Assembly (NCBI GenBank): GCA_964615095.1 | Contig: CAZTPX010000015.1 | Span: 40,141-104,140, forward strand | DNA length: 64,000 nucleotides | Direction of reading: 5' to 3' | DNA from: JANXQG01 sp964615095 | GTDB lineage: Bacteria; Planctomycetota; Planctomycetia; Pirellulales; Thermoguttaceae | Shown here: piece after piece, positions 16,610 through 25,446 of the stretch | How positions within the stretch are numbered: position 1 is the stretch's first letter | Layout: each line of letters starts with the position of its first letter | Position numbers and translations under genes: made by a program | The notes under the pieces: model-generated | The model's database searches: none | The model's input: only the letters and a program-made list of their open reading frames with translations | Told to the model about the DNA's origin: nothing

Positions 16610-17446
16610 ATGCTTACCGTCGAGAATCTGCATGCCGGCTATGGCGACAAGCGCGTCTTGCAAGGCGTGACATTCGCGGTTGCGGGCGGCGAGTTCTTGG
16701 GCCTGCTGGGACCCAACGGCTGCGGCAAGACAACGCTGCTGCGGGCCATGCGGGGTACGCTCAAGCCGCGGCAGGGATGCGTGCGCCTGGGTGAAGGGGA
16801 CGTGCGGACTATCGACAAGCGGAGTCTGGCCCGGACGATGGCCTATCTGCCGCAGGACCTTGCCATCACTTTGGACTTCACCGTCCGCGAATTGGCCTTG
16901 ATGGGCCGCAGTCCGCACCTTTCACGTTTTGTGCGGGAATCGGACGAAGATCGCCGCGTGGCCGAGCAGGCGATGCAATTGGCCGACGTGCTGCACCTGG
17001 CCGACCGGCCGGTCACGGCCCTCAGCGGCGGCGAGCGGCAGCGGGCGTTGATCGCCATGTGCCTGGCTCAGCAGCCGCAGGTTCTTCTGCTCGACGAGCC
17101 GACCAACCATCTCGATCTGGCGCACCAGTTGTCGATTCTCGACTTGATCGCGCGGCTGAATCGTGCCGATGGCCTGACCGTGGTTGCCGTGTTCCACGAT
17201 CTGAATCTGGCGGCCGAGTATTGCGACCGGCTCGTGCTCCTGGAAAACGGCCGCATCGCGGCGCTGGGCACGCCCGCGGCAGTCGTCACCCCGGAGACGA
17301 TCCAGCGTGTTTACGGGGTGCGTGTTGCCGTGCAGCCCAACGGCGTTTCGCAACGGCCGCACGTGGTGTTGACGGCCGGAACGGCCAAGGCAGAGGATTT
17401 CTTCCGCGCCGGGGTAATATCTCGGAACTCGGAAGAAAATCTGTAA
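16610..17446 (+). CDS. btuD: Cobalamin ABC transporter ATPase
   Basis: 278 residues. Walker A GPNGCGKT is at 34-41, the ABC signature LSGGERQ at 138-144 and Walker B VLLLDEP at 158-164; an H-loop histidine follows in VVAVFHDLN. These are all the parts of an active importer ATPase of the FecE/BtuD family. It supplies energy for BtuC. The last about 45 codons overlap the 3' end of the convergent GH78 gene (17311-17446), and the tail (KAEDFFRAGVISRNSEENL) is longer than the core ATPase needs. Confidence 0.93.
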   Translation: MLTVENLHAGYGDKRVLQGVTFAVAGGEFLGLLGPNGCGKTTLLRAMRGTLKPRQGCVRLGEGDVRTIDKRSLARTMAYLPQDLAITLDFTVRELALMGRSPHLSRFVRESDEDRRVAEQAMQLADVLHLADRPVTALSGGERQRALIAMCLAQQPQVLLLDEPTNHLDLAHQLSILDLIARLNRADGLTVVAVFHDLNLAAEYCDRLVLLENGRIAALGTPAAVVTPETIQRVYGVRVAVQPNGVSQRPHVVLTAGTAKAEDFFRAGVISRNSEENL

Positions 17447-20157
17447 CGCCCCGATTCCACTTCCAAGACAACATTGCGTTTCTCGGCCGCCAACAGCGTA
17501 ACGCCAACGACGTGCCGGATATCGGTTCCGCTTTCCGTCACCGTTTTCGCGTCGCTCGTGGGGACATACACCGTCGCGCGGGAGTTCGGGGGGATCGTCA
17601 CTGCGAGTTGTACGACGTCGCCTTGTCGCTCCCAACGGCTGGCAATCGGGCCGTAGGGCGATTCCGTAGCGGCCTCGGCAAAGGTCAGGTCGCCCACGAT
17701 CGCAGGTTTGACAATGAATGCCTGGTATCCCGGACGCTGCGGATCTGGCCGAATGCCGCCGAGGCCCTTGATGAACCACGACGCAATGCCCGTGTAGCAG
17801 GTATGGATGCGGCTGGGAACATCGACGTTCCAATATTCCGGCCAGGTGCTTTCACCACGGCGCAGGAAGTAGCCGTAACTCGGTTCGTTGCTTTTCGACA
17901 AATGCGCAAACAGGTAATCGCTCCCGTCCGTCTCCTCGATAAGGTATTTCAAGAGGACGGGAAGCCCCGAGCTGCCCATGTCCAGATAAGGATGCCGTTG
18001 CGCGATCTCGCGATCGAAACTGGCGACGACAGCGGGGCGCAGATTCTCCGGCGTGATGGCGGTCAACAGCGGGAACGCCAATTGCACCTGGGTGCCATCG
18101 CAGTAAAGGCCCTGGTTCGGCAAGAAATATCGGGCATGTACGGCCGTCTTGAGTTCCTGCAATCGCTGGCCGTAGCGGGCCACGTCCGCCGGTCTGTCCA
18201 GGATCTTGGCAATCTCCACAAAGGTAGCCAGATTCATGGCGTAAACGCAGTTATTGAAGAACTCGGCCTGCGGAGAATCGCCCCGCTCCCGCCGTTGCCC
18301 GGGAGCGGCCCAGTCGCCCAGGAATTTACCCCAGTGTGCATCGTAATTTCGCAACAGGCCGCCCTGTACCTTGGAGGCCAAGAACTCCAGCCACCGCTTG
18401 CCGGAAGGATAGGTGATCTCCAGGGCGCGCCGGTCGCCAAAAGTGCGGTAAAACTCCCTAGTAATATTCAATCCGGCGCTGCTCCACATCGGACCGCCAT
18501 AGTGCTGGTTGACCTGGGGCGCGGTGTGCTGGATCCAACCGTTCTCCTCCTGCACGTCCGACCAATCCCGAATATGCTTCATATAAAAGGCGCCCGATTG
18601 ATAGTTAGGCAGGCCAACGCCCCAAGCATTCGCGAACGATTCTTCGCCATAGCCCAGTCGTTCGCGATGCGGGCAGTCGCACGTATAGCCTTCGATCGTA
18701 TTGGCCCGATACGTCCACAAGTCGGTTTCGTAGATCTGGTTGAACAACTCCTTCGAACAGGCGAAGTGCCCCGTGCGTTTCAGGTCGGTAGCGACCGCGT
18801 AGCCGGTCACGTCGGCAAGCCGCGGTTTGGCCTTCAGGCCCTCCAAGGTGACAAAGCGGCCTGCGGAGAAGTTGAACCGGTTGCGAAACGCCTCCCCGGC
18901 CTGGCCCTTGCACACGTATTGGCTCTTTTGGCCGAAGTCCTGTGCCGTCCTGTCTTGGTTGGCGACCTTGATCGTAACCACGTCGCCGGGGGCCTGGCCA
19001 TTCATCCTGATATCGAGCCAACCGGTGAAATTCTTGGCAAGCACCACCTGGTACGCGGGGCCGCTGCCGAGGACGTCAATCGCCTTGACGGTTTCGATGA
19101 TGCGCGTGGCTTCCATCATCTGGGCCGACAGCGCGGCATGGACCGACGTTTCCGCCGCTTTTGGCCACCGGCTGTCGTCGAAGCCGACGGCGTTCCAGCC
19201 GGCCAGATCCTTGCGGGCGTCCACTTCCTCGCCGCCGTTGTCGCCATATTGGGTTTCACCCAGGTTCTCGCTGGAACTGATCTCCGTGCGCCAGGTCTTA
19301 TCGGAGGCGATCACGACGATCTTCCCATCGACGCACCTGGCGTTCAACTGCACGCGCAGCGCCGGACCGGTCTTAAAAAACCCGTAGCGGGACCAGCCGG
19401 GTCCGGTCCAGAGAGCGATCGTGTTGGCGCCGGTCTTGAGAAACGGGACGAGGTCGTAGGTCACGTACAGCACCCGTTTGTCGAGCCGCGTCAGGGCCGG
19501 AGCCAGCACGCTTGTATCCACCTTTGTCCCGTTCACGTAAAGTTCGTGATAGCCCAGCGAGGCGACATGGATGAAGGCGGAACGAACGGGCTGGCTTAGG
19601 ATAAGATCCTTGCGGAACCAGAGGTGCTTCGCCGTTGGAGCGTCCGGGTGCTTGATCCATAGGCCGGTCCAATCTTCCTTCTGCAGCAGGCCCATAGAGA
19701 ATCGCGCCACGGGACTCCAGACCGAAGACCGCCCGTCCTTGTCGAAGATCTGGACTTTCCAATAGCAGTCCTGGTCTGAAACGAGCCTCTTTCCGCCGCA
19801 GGGCACCAAGACCGATTGCGGTGAAGTTATCCGGCCGCTATCCCAGAGATCGGCCCGGCCTTGGTCCAGCAGGGATTTCCGACTGGCAACGAGCAAGTGG
19901 TAGCCCGTTTGTTTTTGGCCGCGCACGTGGTCCGGATCGCGGAGCTTCCAGGAGAGCCGAGGCGACTGGACATCGATTCCCAAGGGATCGGTCAAGTACT
20001 CGCACTGCAAATCGTACGGCGTCACGTTTCCGCTCAGTACACGTTCGGCGGCGGCCGTTTCGCCCGGCGGCACGGGGGCAACTTCGCCTTCGGCCGGCGT
20101 GGAGTCGGCAAACGCGGGGGCGGCTAGAAGAAGCGAGAGCAGGAAGATACGAATCAT
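17311..20157 (-). CDS. Secreted alpha-L-rhamnosidase (GH78)
   Basis: 948 residues with a signal peptide (MIRIFLLSLLLAAPAFADS). The order is typical for bacterial GH78: an N-terminal Fn3-like region (SPRLSWKLRD, YHLLVASRKSLL), beta-domains with HVASLGYHELYVNGTKVD and a GDNGGEEVDAR segment, then an (alpha/alpha)6 barrel with CDCPHRERLGYGEES, where conserved acidic residues of the family lie, and a C-terminal beta domain (VTIPPNSRATVYVP). It releases rhamnose from pectin-like or other plant and algal glycans. A natural end would be near GRYRFSS; about 39 more residues run into the btuD coding region on the other strand. It is probably the last gene of the minus-strand series starting at 25446, after a 145-bp gap with a dispersed repeat. 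Confidence 0.88.
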   Translation of the reverse strand: MIRIFLLSLLLAAPAFADSTPAEGEVAPVPPGETAAAERVLSGNVTPYDLQCEYLTDPLGIDVQSPRLSWKLRDPDHVRGQKQTGYHLLVASRKSLLDQGRADLWDSGRITSPQSVLVPCGGKRLVSDQDCYWKVQIFDKDGRSSVWSPVARFSMGLLQKEDWTGLWIKHPDAPTAKHLWFRKDLILSQPVRSAFIHVASLGYHELYVNGTKVDTSVLAPALTRLDKRVLYVTYDLVPFLKTGANTIALWTGPGWSRYGFFKTGPALRVQLNARCVDGKIVVIASDKTWRTEISSSENLGETQYGDNGGEEVDARKDLAGWNAVGFDDSRWPKAAETSVHAALSAQMMEATRIIETVKAIDVLGSGPAYQVVLAKNFTGWLDIRMNGQAPGDVVTIKVANQDRTAQDFGQKSQYVCKGQAGEAFRNRFNFSAGRFVTLEGLKAKPRLADVTGYAVATDLKRTGHFACSKELFNQIYETDLWTYRANTIEGYTCDCPHRERLGYGEESFANAWGVGLPNYQSGAFYMKHIRDWSDVQEENGWIQHTAPQVNQHYGGPMWSSAGLNITREFYRTFGDRRALEITYPSGKRWLEFLASKVQGGLLRNYDAHWGKFLGDWAAPGQRRERGDSPQAEFFNNCVYAMNLATFVEIAKILDRPADVARYGQRLQELKTAVHARYFLPNQGLYCDGTQVQLAFPLLTAITPENLRPAVVASFDREIAQRHPYLDMGSSGLPVLLKYLIEETDGSDYLFAHLSKSNEPSYGYFLRRGESTWPEYWNVDVPSRIHTCYTGIASWFIKGLGGIRPDPQRPGYQAFIVKPAIVGDLTFAEAATESPYGPIASRWERQGDVVQLAVTIPPNSRATVYVPTSDAKTVTESGTDIRHVVGVTLLAAEKRNVVLEVESGRYRFSSEFRDITPARKKSSALAVPAVNTTCGRCETPLGCTATRTP

Positions 20158-20238
20158 ATGCCATCAGTATAGCACGGGCGGCGACAGAACGGTACGCAAA
20201 AAATGGCCTGTCGAGACGTCGCAAACATTCGCCAAAGT

Positions 20239-20293
20239 AAGCCGCTCCGCGGCAGAACCAAAGCGGTGACAAGTCCCCGCACTCCAAAGGGCG
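20239..20293. repeat. Dispersed repeat, copy 1
   Basis: About 55 bp (AAGCCGCTCCGCGGCA..., ending CTCCAAAGGGCG) nearly identical to 25608-25662. It lies between the GH78 start and the MBL gene end. Confidence 0.8.
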
Positions 20294-20302
20294 ATTACCC
20301 GC

Positions 20303-22495
20303 TTAGCGCTCCACGATGACCAGTGCCACCGCAAATTGCGGCAACATCCGAGAACCGTAGCGGACGTCGACCGGGACCACGTAGCGACCGGGCGGGACGC
20401 CGGCCGCAACGGCCAGCGTCAGCGGAACGCGGCCTTCCGTCTTGGGCGGTATTTCGGCCGTCGGCCAGTCGGATGCATTGGCCAGCGAGGCCGGCGGCAG
20501 CGGCAGCCCGCCCCAAAATCGCGGGGGGACCACCCGGCAGGCGGCCGTCTGTGAAACCGCAGAGTGGTTCATTAGGAACACCGCGAACGACGCCCGACTG
20601 CCAGCCTTCACATGCACTTCGTACGGGCGGCACATCGCCCACCAGCCGTCCAGCCCATAGTTGGGGTTGTCCCAGGGCATCAACTCGGCAAACAGCTTCT
20701 CCCGCCGGGCAAGGTTGGCCCGCATGAAGCGGCAGTCCTCCACCGTGTACGCGAAGGCCTGGTCGCGGTGCGCGTAGAGAAGCACCGTCGGCTGCAACTT
20801 CTCGACGAGTTCCAGACAGCGGTCGTAGCCCAGCCCCCGGCCCAGCCAGTTGCGGTTGAACGCGCAGTAGTCTTCAATCCCGCCCGCGGTAAGCGAGTCG
20901 CCGACAAACAGGATCCGCAGGTCGCCCCGTTCCGCCAACAGGCCGCCGTGATACAGCGTCTGGCCGGGGAAATGGTACGCCGTAAGCTTGAACTCGTGCC
21001 ACTGCCATGATTGGCCGTCCTTGGTCACGCGGTCCACATGCACCCTGTCCGGATTCAGGCAAGGCAACGGCGGCCACGTGGACGGCTCCGTGACGACCTC
21101 AGCCACGTGGCTGTCGGCGATGACAGTGGCTTTAGGAAACGCCTTGCGGAAAGGGGCCACGCCGGCCCGGCAGTGATCGTCGTGGTAATGCGTGATCCAC
21201 AGGCATTCCACTCCGCTGATCTCGCCTTTTTGAACCATCTTCTGCAATTCTTTTTCTGTTCCGTTGTCGTAGTCTGTTACCAGGGCTGGGCCGTCCTTGG
21301 ACTTCAGCACCCAGGAGGTCTCGCCGCGATGACTGACGCAGGCAGGAGCGGCCTTGTTCCGCAGCGCTGGGCCGGGCTTTCCATCCTTCCAAAGCGGCAG
21401 CAAGTCCTTGCGCGTACTGTCCGTGCAGACCTCGTAGTAATCGGCGAAATCCCAGCGCAAATGCGAAATGGCGATGTAATTCTCGAAGCACGCATCCAAT
21501 CGGGTCCGCAGCGTGTCAATCGCTTTGGCCGGATCGCTCATGATGCGGCCGTGCGAAGGCACCAGCATGTCCGGCTTGGCGTCCTTGACCCGCCCCAGGC
21601 TCTTCTCAAGGATCTGCCTGGCCCCCAGAAACGCCTCGTAATCTGCCCAACCCAACACACGGTACTTGATAGTTTGGCCATGCTTGTCGGTCACCGTGGG
21701 ACCGCACGGCCCGTATTCCCGATTGAGACTGTACAGGTCCCAGACCTGGCCTTCGTCGTAGATGGAATCGCCGCAAAAAATGACCCGTTTCCCGTCGACA
21801 CGTACCTCGTAGCTCATCGAACCGGCGGTGTGGCCGGGCGTGGCAAGCGCCTTGAGTTCCGCCTTGCCCCAAATAAACGTCTGCCCGTCGGTATATCCCG
21901 CATCCACCTTGAGCCCCTCGGTCAAGGCGAACATGGGCCCACTCGGATAGTTCAAAGTCATGTTGTTATACCGGGCCTCCCATTGCCATTGCAATTTGTC
22001 CCATTCAAAGAAGCCTCGCTCGGCCGCGGGCACACCAATCTTGGCGCCCGCAGCGACAAACGCCGGTGCGCCGCAGGCCTGATCGCGGTGATGATGCGTG
22101 AAGATGACTTGATCGACGGACTTCACGTCCAACTCGCCCAGCTTGTCGGCGACCGCGCCGTCGCCGCAATCGATCAAAAGCGCCTTCGGGCCGTCGCAAA
22201 GGACGCCCACGTTGATCGGCCCGGAATAGACCCACAGGTGCGGCGTGAGTTGCCGCAAGGCCGGTGGCTGCGCATGTGCAGCTCCCATGCCCAGCAAGAC
22301 CTGAAAGGCCAGCGCCGCTGCCAGAATTTGGCATAGTCCAATCCTTAGGCTGTTTGCGTAACAAATCTGTAGGGAACGGCCTCCGTGCCGTTCCAAACCG
22401 GGCGGAACGGCACGGAGGCCGTTCCCTACAAAACCACGTTGCCAAAATGTTGTCCCGCTTTGAACCGTGCCCAGAATTCGCACGTTGACTTGCAT
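20303..22495 (-). CDS. Tandem metallo-beta-lactamase-fold protein
   Basis: 730 residues with two MBL domains. Domain 1 (about 80-330) has T-HHHRDQ at 134-139, in which the final metal-ligand His of HxHxDH is Gln, plus PGHT at about 220 and CGDS at 241-244. Domain 2 (about 390-590) has the intact HYHDDH at 436-441 and a later HRDQ. A C-terminal beta-sandwich follows. The signal-peptide-like stretch (QILAAALAFQVLLGMGAAHA) begins only at about residue 57, because the palindrome at 22369-22429 is translated ahead of it. The ATG at 22495 has AAAAGGGA 8 nt upstream, so it is a credible start. A hydrolase role outside the cytoplasm is inferred; the substrate is unknown. The Fn3 gene ends 19 bp upstream. 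Confidence 0.75.
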   Translation of the reverse strand: MQVNVRILGTVQSGTTFWQRGFVGNGLRAVPPGLERHGGRSLQICYANSLRIGLCQILAAALAFQVLLGMGAAHAQPPALRQLTPHLWVYSGPINVGVLCDGPKALLIDCGDGAVADKLGELDVKSVDQVIFTHHHRDQACGAPAFVAAGAKIGVPAAERGFFEWDKLQWQWEARYNNMTLNYPSGPMFALTEGLKVDAGYTDGQTFIWGKAELKALATPGHTAGSMSYEVRVDGKRVIFCGDSIYDEGQVWDLYSLNREYGPCGPTVTDKHGQTIKYRVLGWADYEAFLGARQILEKSLGRVKDAKPDMLVPSHGRIMSDPAKAIDTLRTRLDACFENYIAISHLRWDFADYYEVCTDSTRKDLLPLWKDGKPGPALRNKAAPACVSHRGETSWVLKSKDGPALVTDYDNGTEKELQKMVQKGEISGVECLWITHYHDDHCRAGVAPFRKAFPKATVIADSHVAEVVTEPSTWPPLPCLNPDRVHVDRVTKDGQSWQWHEFKLTAYHFPGQTLYHGGLLAERGDLRILFVGDSLTAGGIEDYCAFNRNWLGRGLGYDRCLELVEKLQPTVLLYAHRDQAFAYTVEDCRFMRANLARREKLFAELMPWDNPNYGLDGWWAMCRPYEVHVKAGSRASFAVFLMNHSAVSQTAACRVVPPRFWGGLPLPPASLANASDWPTAEIPPKTEGRVPLTLAVAAGVPPGRYVVPVDVRYGSRMLPQFAVALVIVER
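22369..22429. repeat. Perfect palindrome (26-bp arms) inside the MBL gene 5' end
   Basis: Arms at 22369-22394 and 22404-22429 (GTAGGGAACGGCCTCCGTGC...) are exact reverse complements around a 9-nt loop. Read on the minus strand it encodes about VGNGLRAVPPGLERHGGRSLQ. This peptide is familiar from Pirellulales repeat elements (from memory). Confidence 0.92.
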
Positions 22496-22514
22496 CTGCG
22501 TGGTCCCTTTTCAT

Positions 22515-24098
22515 CTACCGGTCGGGCCGGTCCAGAAGCGTGAAGAGCACCTGGTCGAGCGTCTCCTTGACTACGATAAAGCGCTTCGTGATACCAAACT
22601 CGAAGGACGGCTCATAGGAACTGTACTCATAACCGCGTCTCCACATAGAATTCTCTTTCGGCCTTTTGTCCAGCGGATCCTCCATCCAATGCATCAGGCG
22701 TTTATAGTCCTCGCCCTTCTCCTGCGCCTGGCGATAGATGTCGAAAACGCGCACGACGGGAATCTTGTGTTCCTCGCACATTCGCGCCAAGTCGTCGCTC
22801 AGTTTCTCTTCCGGCGAACCCTTGGGCGCGGTGTGCCCGAACTGCGTGAGCGTCGCGACCATGGTCACGGCATGGCGCTCTTCGCACAGTCGGACCATCG
22901 CCAGCACGTTCTCGAGCGTCTTCTTCCGGACCTGCGGCGAGGTCTGCGCATCCTCGGAAAAAGGTGTCGGATGAATGTCCTCGATGCCTGCGGAGATCAA
23001 ACAGAATTCCGGCCTTAGCTCGAGTTCGGCGGGGAGTTCCGCGAGCAACCTGGCGGTGGGCCTGCAGGGCCTGATGCCGTTCTCGTTCACGCAACTGTGG
23101 GTCAGTAGGCCCTCCATGGCGGCGGCGAAATTGCGCGTGCGGTCCAGATAGTGAAGCGCATCGCCGTAGAAGAGAATCGTGCCCTTGCGGACTTTTCCCT
23201 CGCCCGCCTCGTGCGTGGCGCGGATGTGCCCGGCGTACCAGCGGCTGTCTTGGACGAGCGCGGTCATCGCGGGCGGCGCAAAGGCCTTCCCGGCCTGCAC
23301 GGAGAGATCCTGGGACCAGGGGCCAAGATTGCGCTCGTAATCAACGGCCAGGACACGATAACGATAGTTTCCGGCCGCTGGCGGCGCATCGGTGTATTCC
23401 GGTTCGGTTGTCTGGGCGATCTTGGCGAACGTCGTGTCGCTGCCGCCTGCACGGGAGATCACATACAAGGCCACGCCGACGTTGTCCGCGGCAGGTTTCC
23501 AGGAAAGACGAATCCCATTCTCATCGGCCTGAGCCGTCAACCCGGTTGGCGCTTCCGGTGCCACGTTATCTTCACCCCGGTAGATCACGAGGTTGCGCAC
23601 CTGAAATGCACTGTTGATGGCACTCCCCGGTCTCTTGAAATCCAGCCGGCTGAATTTCCCCTCCACCGGTTTCCCCAGGTGCCGCCAGTATATGCCGTCT
23701 TGGGCAAACAAATCCATGCGGTACAGGCAGGGCACGCAGTTACCGCCGCCCCATCGATAATCCTTCACGTACGGGCTGGCGCCCGTGAGTTTGTACACAC
23801 CGCGTTGCGGTCGCATATCCGTATGCCACCAATCGCCCGGTTTGGCGAGATCGTTATGCAGCGTGAACTCGGCATCCACGGTTCCCCTGGTTTGGAAGGC
23901 CAGTTTCAGCCCTGTCAGGCTCTGCAGCGAGAGAGGGACCGGCTTGGTCAAATCGACCACGGCCAGGCGGCGGTAGACTACGACGTCCCCCGACGTGGCT
24001 TTCCGGCCCGAGTCTTTGGAGCCTAGCGGTTCCTGACCGCCGCTCCCGAGCGGGAACGACAACCCGAAGAACAACAGCAACAAGACTATGCGTCTCAT
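22515..24098 (-). CDS. Secreted Fn3 / SGNH-like protein
   Basis: 527 residues with a signal peptide (IVLLLLFFGLSFPLGSGG). An N-terminal beta domain (about 35-175, VYRRLAVVDLTKPVPLSL) is followed by one fibronectin type III domain (about 180-275: APEAPTGLTAQADENGIRLS, YRYRVLAVDYERN). The C-terminal 230 residues look like a degenerate SGNH-hydrolase fold (GTILFYGDALHYLD in the place of GDSL, then FCLISAGIEDIH). The usual nucleophile Ser is not evident, so catalysis is doubtful. It is in series with the SGNH esterase (gap 55 bp) and the MBL protein (gap 19 bp), probably one operon. Confidence 0.65.
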   Translation of the reverse strand: MRRIVLLLLFFGLSFPLGSGGQEPLGSKDSGRKATSGDVVVYRRLAVVDLTKPVPLSLQSLTGLKLAFQTRGTVDAEFTLHNDLAKPGDWWHTDMRPQRGVYKLTGASPYVKDYRWGGGNCVPCLYRMDLFAQDGIYWRHLGKPVEGKFSRLDFKRPGSAINSAFQVRNLVIYRGEDNVAPEAPTGLTAQADENGIRLSWKPAADNVGVALYVISRAGGSDTTFAKIAQTTEPEYTDAPPAAGNYRYRVLAVDYERNLGPWSQDLSVQAGKAFAPPAMTALVQDSRWYAGHIRATHEAGEGKVRKGTILFYGDALHYLDRTRNFAAAMEGLLTHSCVNENGIRPCRPTARLLAELPAELELRPEFCLISAGIEDIHPTPFSEDAQTSPQVRKKTLENVLAMVRLCEERHAVTMVATLTQFGHTAPKGSPEEKLSDDLARMCEEHKIPVVRVFDIYRQAQEKGEDYKRLMHWMEDPLDKRPKENSMWRRGYEYSSYEPSFEFGITKRFIVVKETLDQVLFTLLDRPDR

Positions 24099-24153
24099 CG
24101 GGTGCCTCGGTCTTGGATCTCGATTCCGATTCCCTTGGTCGCCTGCGTTCTTG

Positions 24154-25446
24154 CTAGTTTGGCGACGGTTTCAACTCGAAATGATGCGCCTTCGGGGTCC
24201 GGGCCGTATTGATTTCGGCCTCGATGTCGCTGATTTGCTTGTCGAGTTCGCGCAGACGGCTTGCCGCACCACCGCCGAGTTGAACGTTGCGCCAGCGTTG
24301 GAAGTACACGTCGTTCTTCTTGAATACGAGTGCCAGGACCTTCTGGGCCTGCTTGCTGATGGGGCCTGTGCAAGTTGCCATGTTGTATCCCTTCAAGAGA
24401 TCGTCCTTGGTCACCGTAGCGGCTGGTTCCCCGTCGATGGTCAGGTCGTAACCGCGGGCGGTAAGCCCTTTCACCTTCAGTTCGTAGCGATTCAGGTCGT
24501 CGAGCACGGATGCGAGCTTGAGTGCCGGCTCGGCACGCCGGTCGACAGGCATCGGCAGCGCGTCGTCCACGCGGTCGAAGCTCAACGCGCCTTGCTCAAT
24601 CTTGACGTTCGATACGCGGCATTTCTCGGTCCCCGCTACTCCGCCGCCGGTTGCAGTCACGTCCAACTCGACCGTCGACACGAGCGAAGGCGCGTGCAGG
24701 CCCTTCAGGATTGCCCAAGCCATCAGGGTGTGGCCAGCCGGGCCGGGATGCACGGCATCGCCGCCGCCAATGAACGCACGCGGATTGGCCGCGCGCTGCT
24801 TCATCATGATGGCCATGTAGGGAGCGAACTCGTCCACAAACAGTGCGTTCTCCTTCGAGCAAACCACCTCGAGGCCGTCGGAAAACTTCCGCAGCGACTG
24901 GTTGCGGACATCCTTATCCGGATCGGGGCGGCGATCCTCGATCGGCTGGGGCGTCAGCAGGGCCACGCGGGCGCCATGCTTTGCAAGCACCTTGACGATT
25001 TCAGCCTGGCTCAGCGAGTAGGCCCGAAAGATGTCCTCGCGGAATTTCGTGTAGGCGTGGTCATTCATGCCGAAGTCGACGGTCACGACCGTAGGTTTAA
25101 GCGGCAGCACGTCACGCGCAAGGCCGGCGCCGACAGATTTCTCGACCATTTTCTGCTGCTCCTCTTCCTTGGCGGCGAACAGCTTTCCCTCATCGGGATG
25201 AGCACGCTGCCGCAGCCAGGCCGTATCGCCGCCCCAGCCGACGTTCCGGAACGTGAATTTCGCCTGCGGAAAACGCGTAAGGGCATAGGCTTCGATGTAG
25301 GTCGTGTATAACTTTTGTTCCGTGATGCTGTCGCCCAGGAATACGATGCAATCGCCGTCGTGGAAGAAGAAGCCCGCGTCCTTCGCCCGGGCGCCCGTCA
25401 CGAGCACGGCCCAAACCAAGCAAGTTCCCAATACTTTCCTAATCAT
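24154..25446 (-). CDS. Secreted SGNH/GDSL hydrolase
   Basis: 430 residues with a signal peptide (VLGTCLVWAVLVTGARAK). The SGNH blocks are complete: FLGDSIT (Ser nucleophile) at about residue 36-42, GWGGD, FGMND and DAVHPG with the catalytic Asp and His. A beta domain of about 140 residues and a short helical tail (RLRELDKQISDIEAEINT) follow. Proteins of this form in planctomycetes are likely carbohydrate or lipid esterases acting outside the cytoplasm. It is the first gene of the minus-strand series through the MBL gene and probably GH78. Confidence 0.8.
   Translation of the reverse strand: MIRKVLGTCLVWAVLVTGARAKDAGFFFHDGDCIVFLGDSITEQKLYTTYIEAYALTRFPQAKFTFRNVGWGGDTAWLRQRAHPDEGKLFAAKEEEQQKMVEKSVGAGLARDVLPLKPTVVTVDFGMNDHAYTKFREDIFRAYSLSQAEIVKVLAKHGARVALLTPQPIEDRRPDPDKDVRNQSLRKFSDGLEVVCSKENALFVDEFAPYMAIMMKQRAANPRAFIGGGDAVHPGPAGHTLMAWAILKGLHAPSLVSTVELDVTATGGGVAGTEKCRVSNVKIEQGALSFDRVDDALPMPVDRRAEPALKLASVLDDLNRYELKVKGLTARGYDLTIDGEPAATVTKDDLLKGYNMATCTGPISKQAQKVLALVFKKNDVYFQRWRNVQLGGGAASRLRELDKQISDIEAEINTARTPKAHHFELKPSPN

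Noticed and set aside
14564..17446. Siderophore or heme uptake instead of cobalamin for the ABC genes
   Set aside because: FecCD-type families overlap in sequence, but the cobalamin riboswitch at the head of the same series favours B12.
17059..19599. 846-codon plus-strand open frame opposite the GH78 gene
   Set aside because: Antisense to a convincing rhamnosidase; the start lies inside btuD and the composition is that of a shadow frame.
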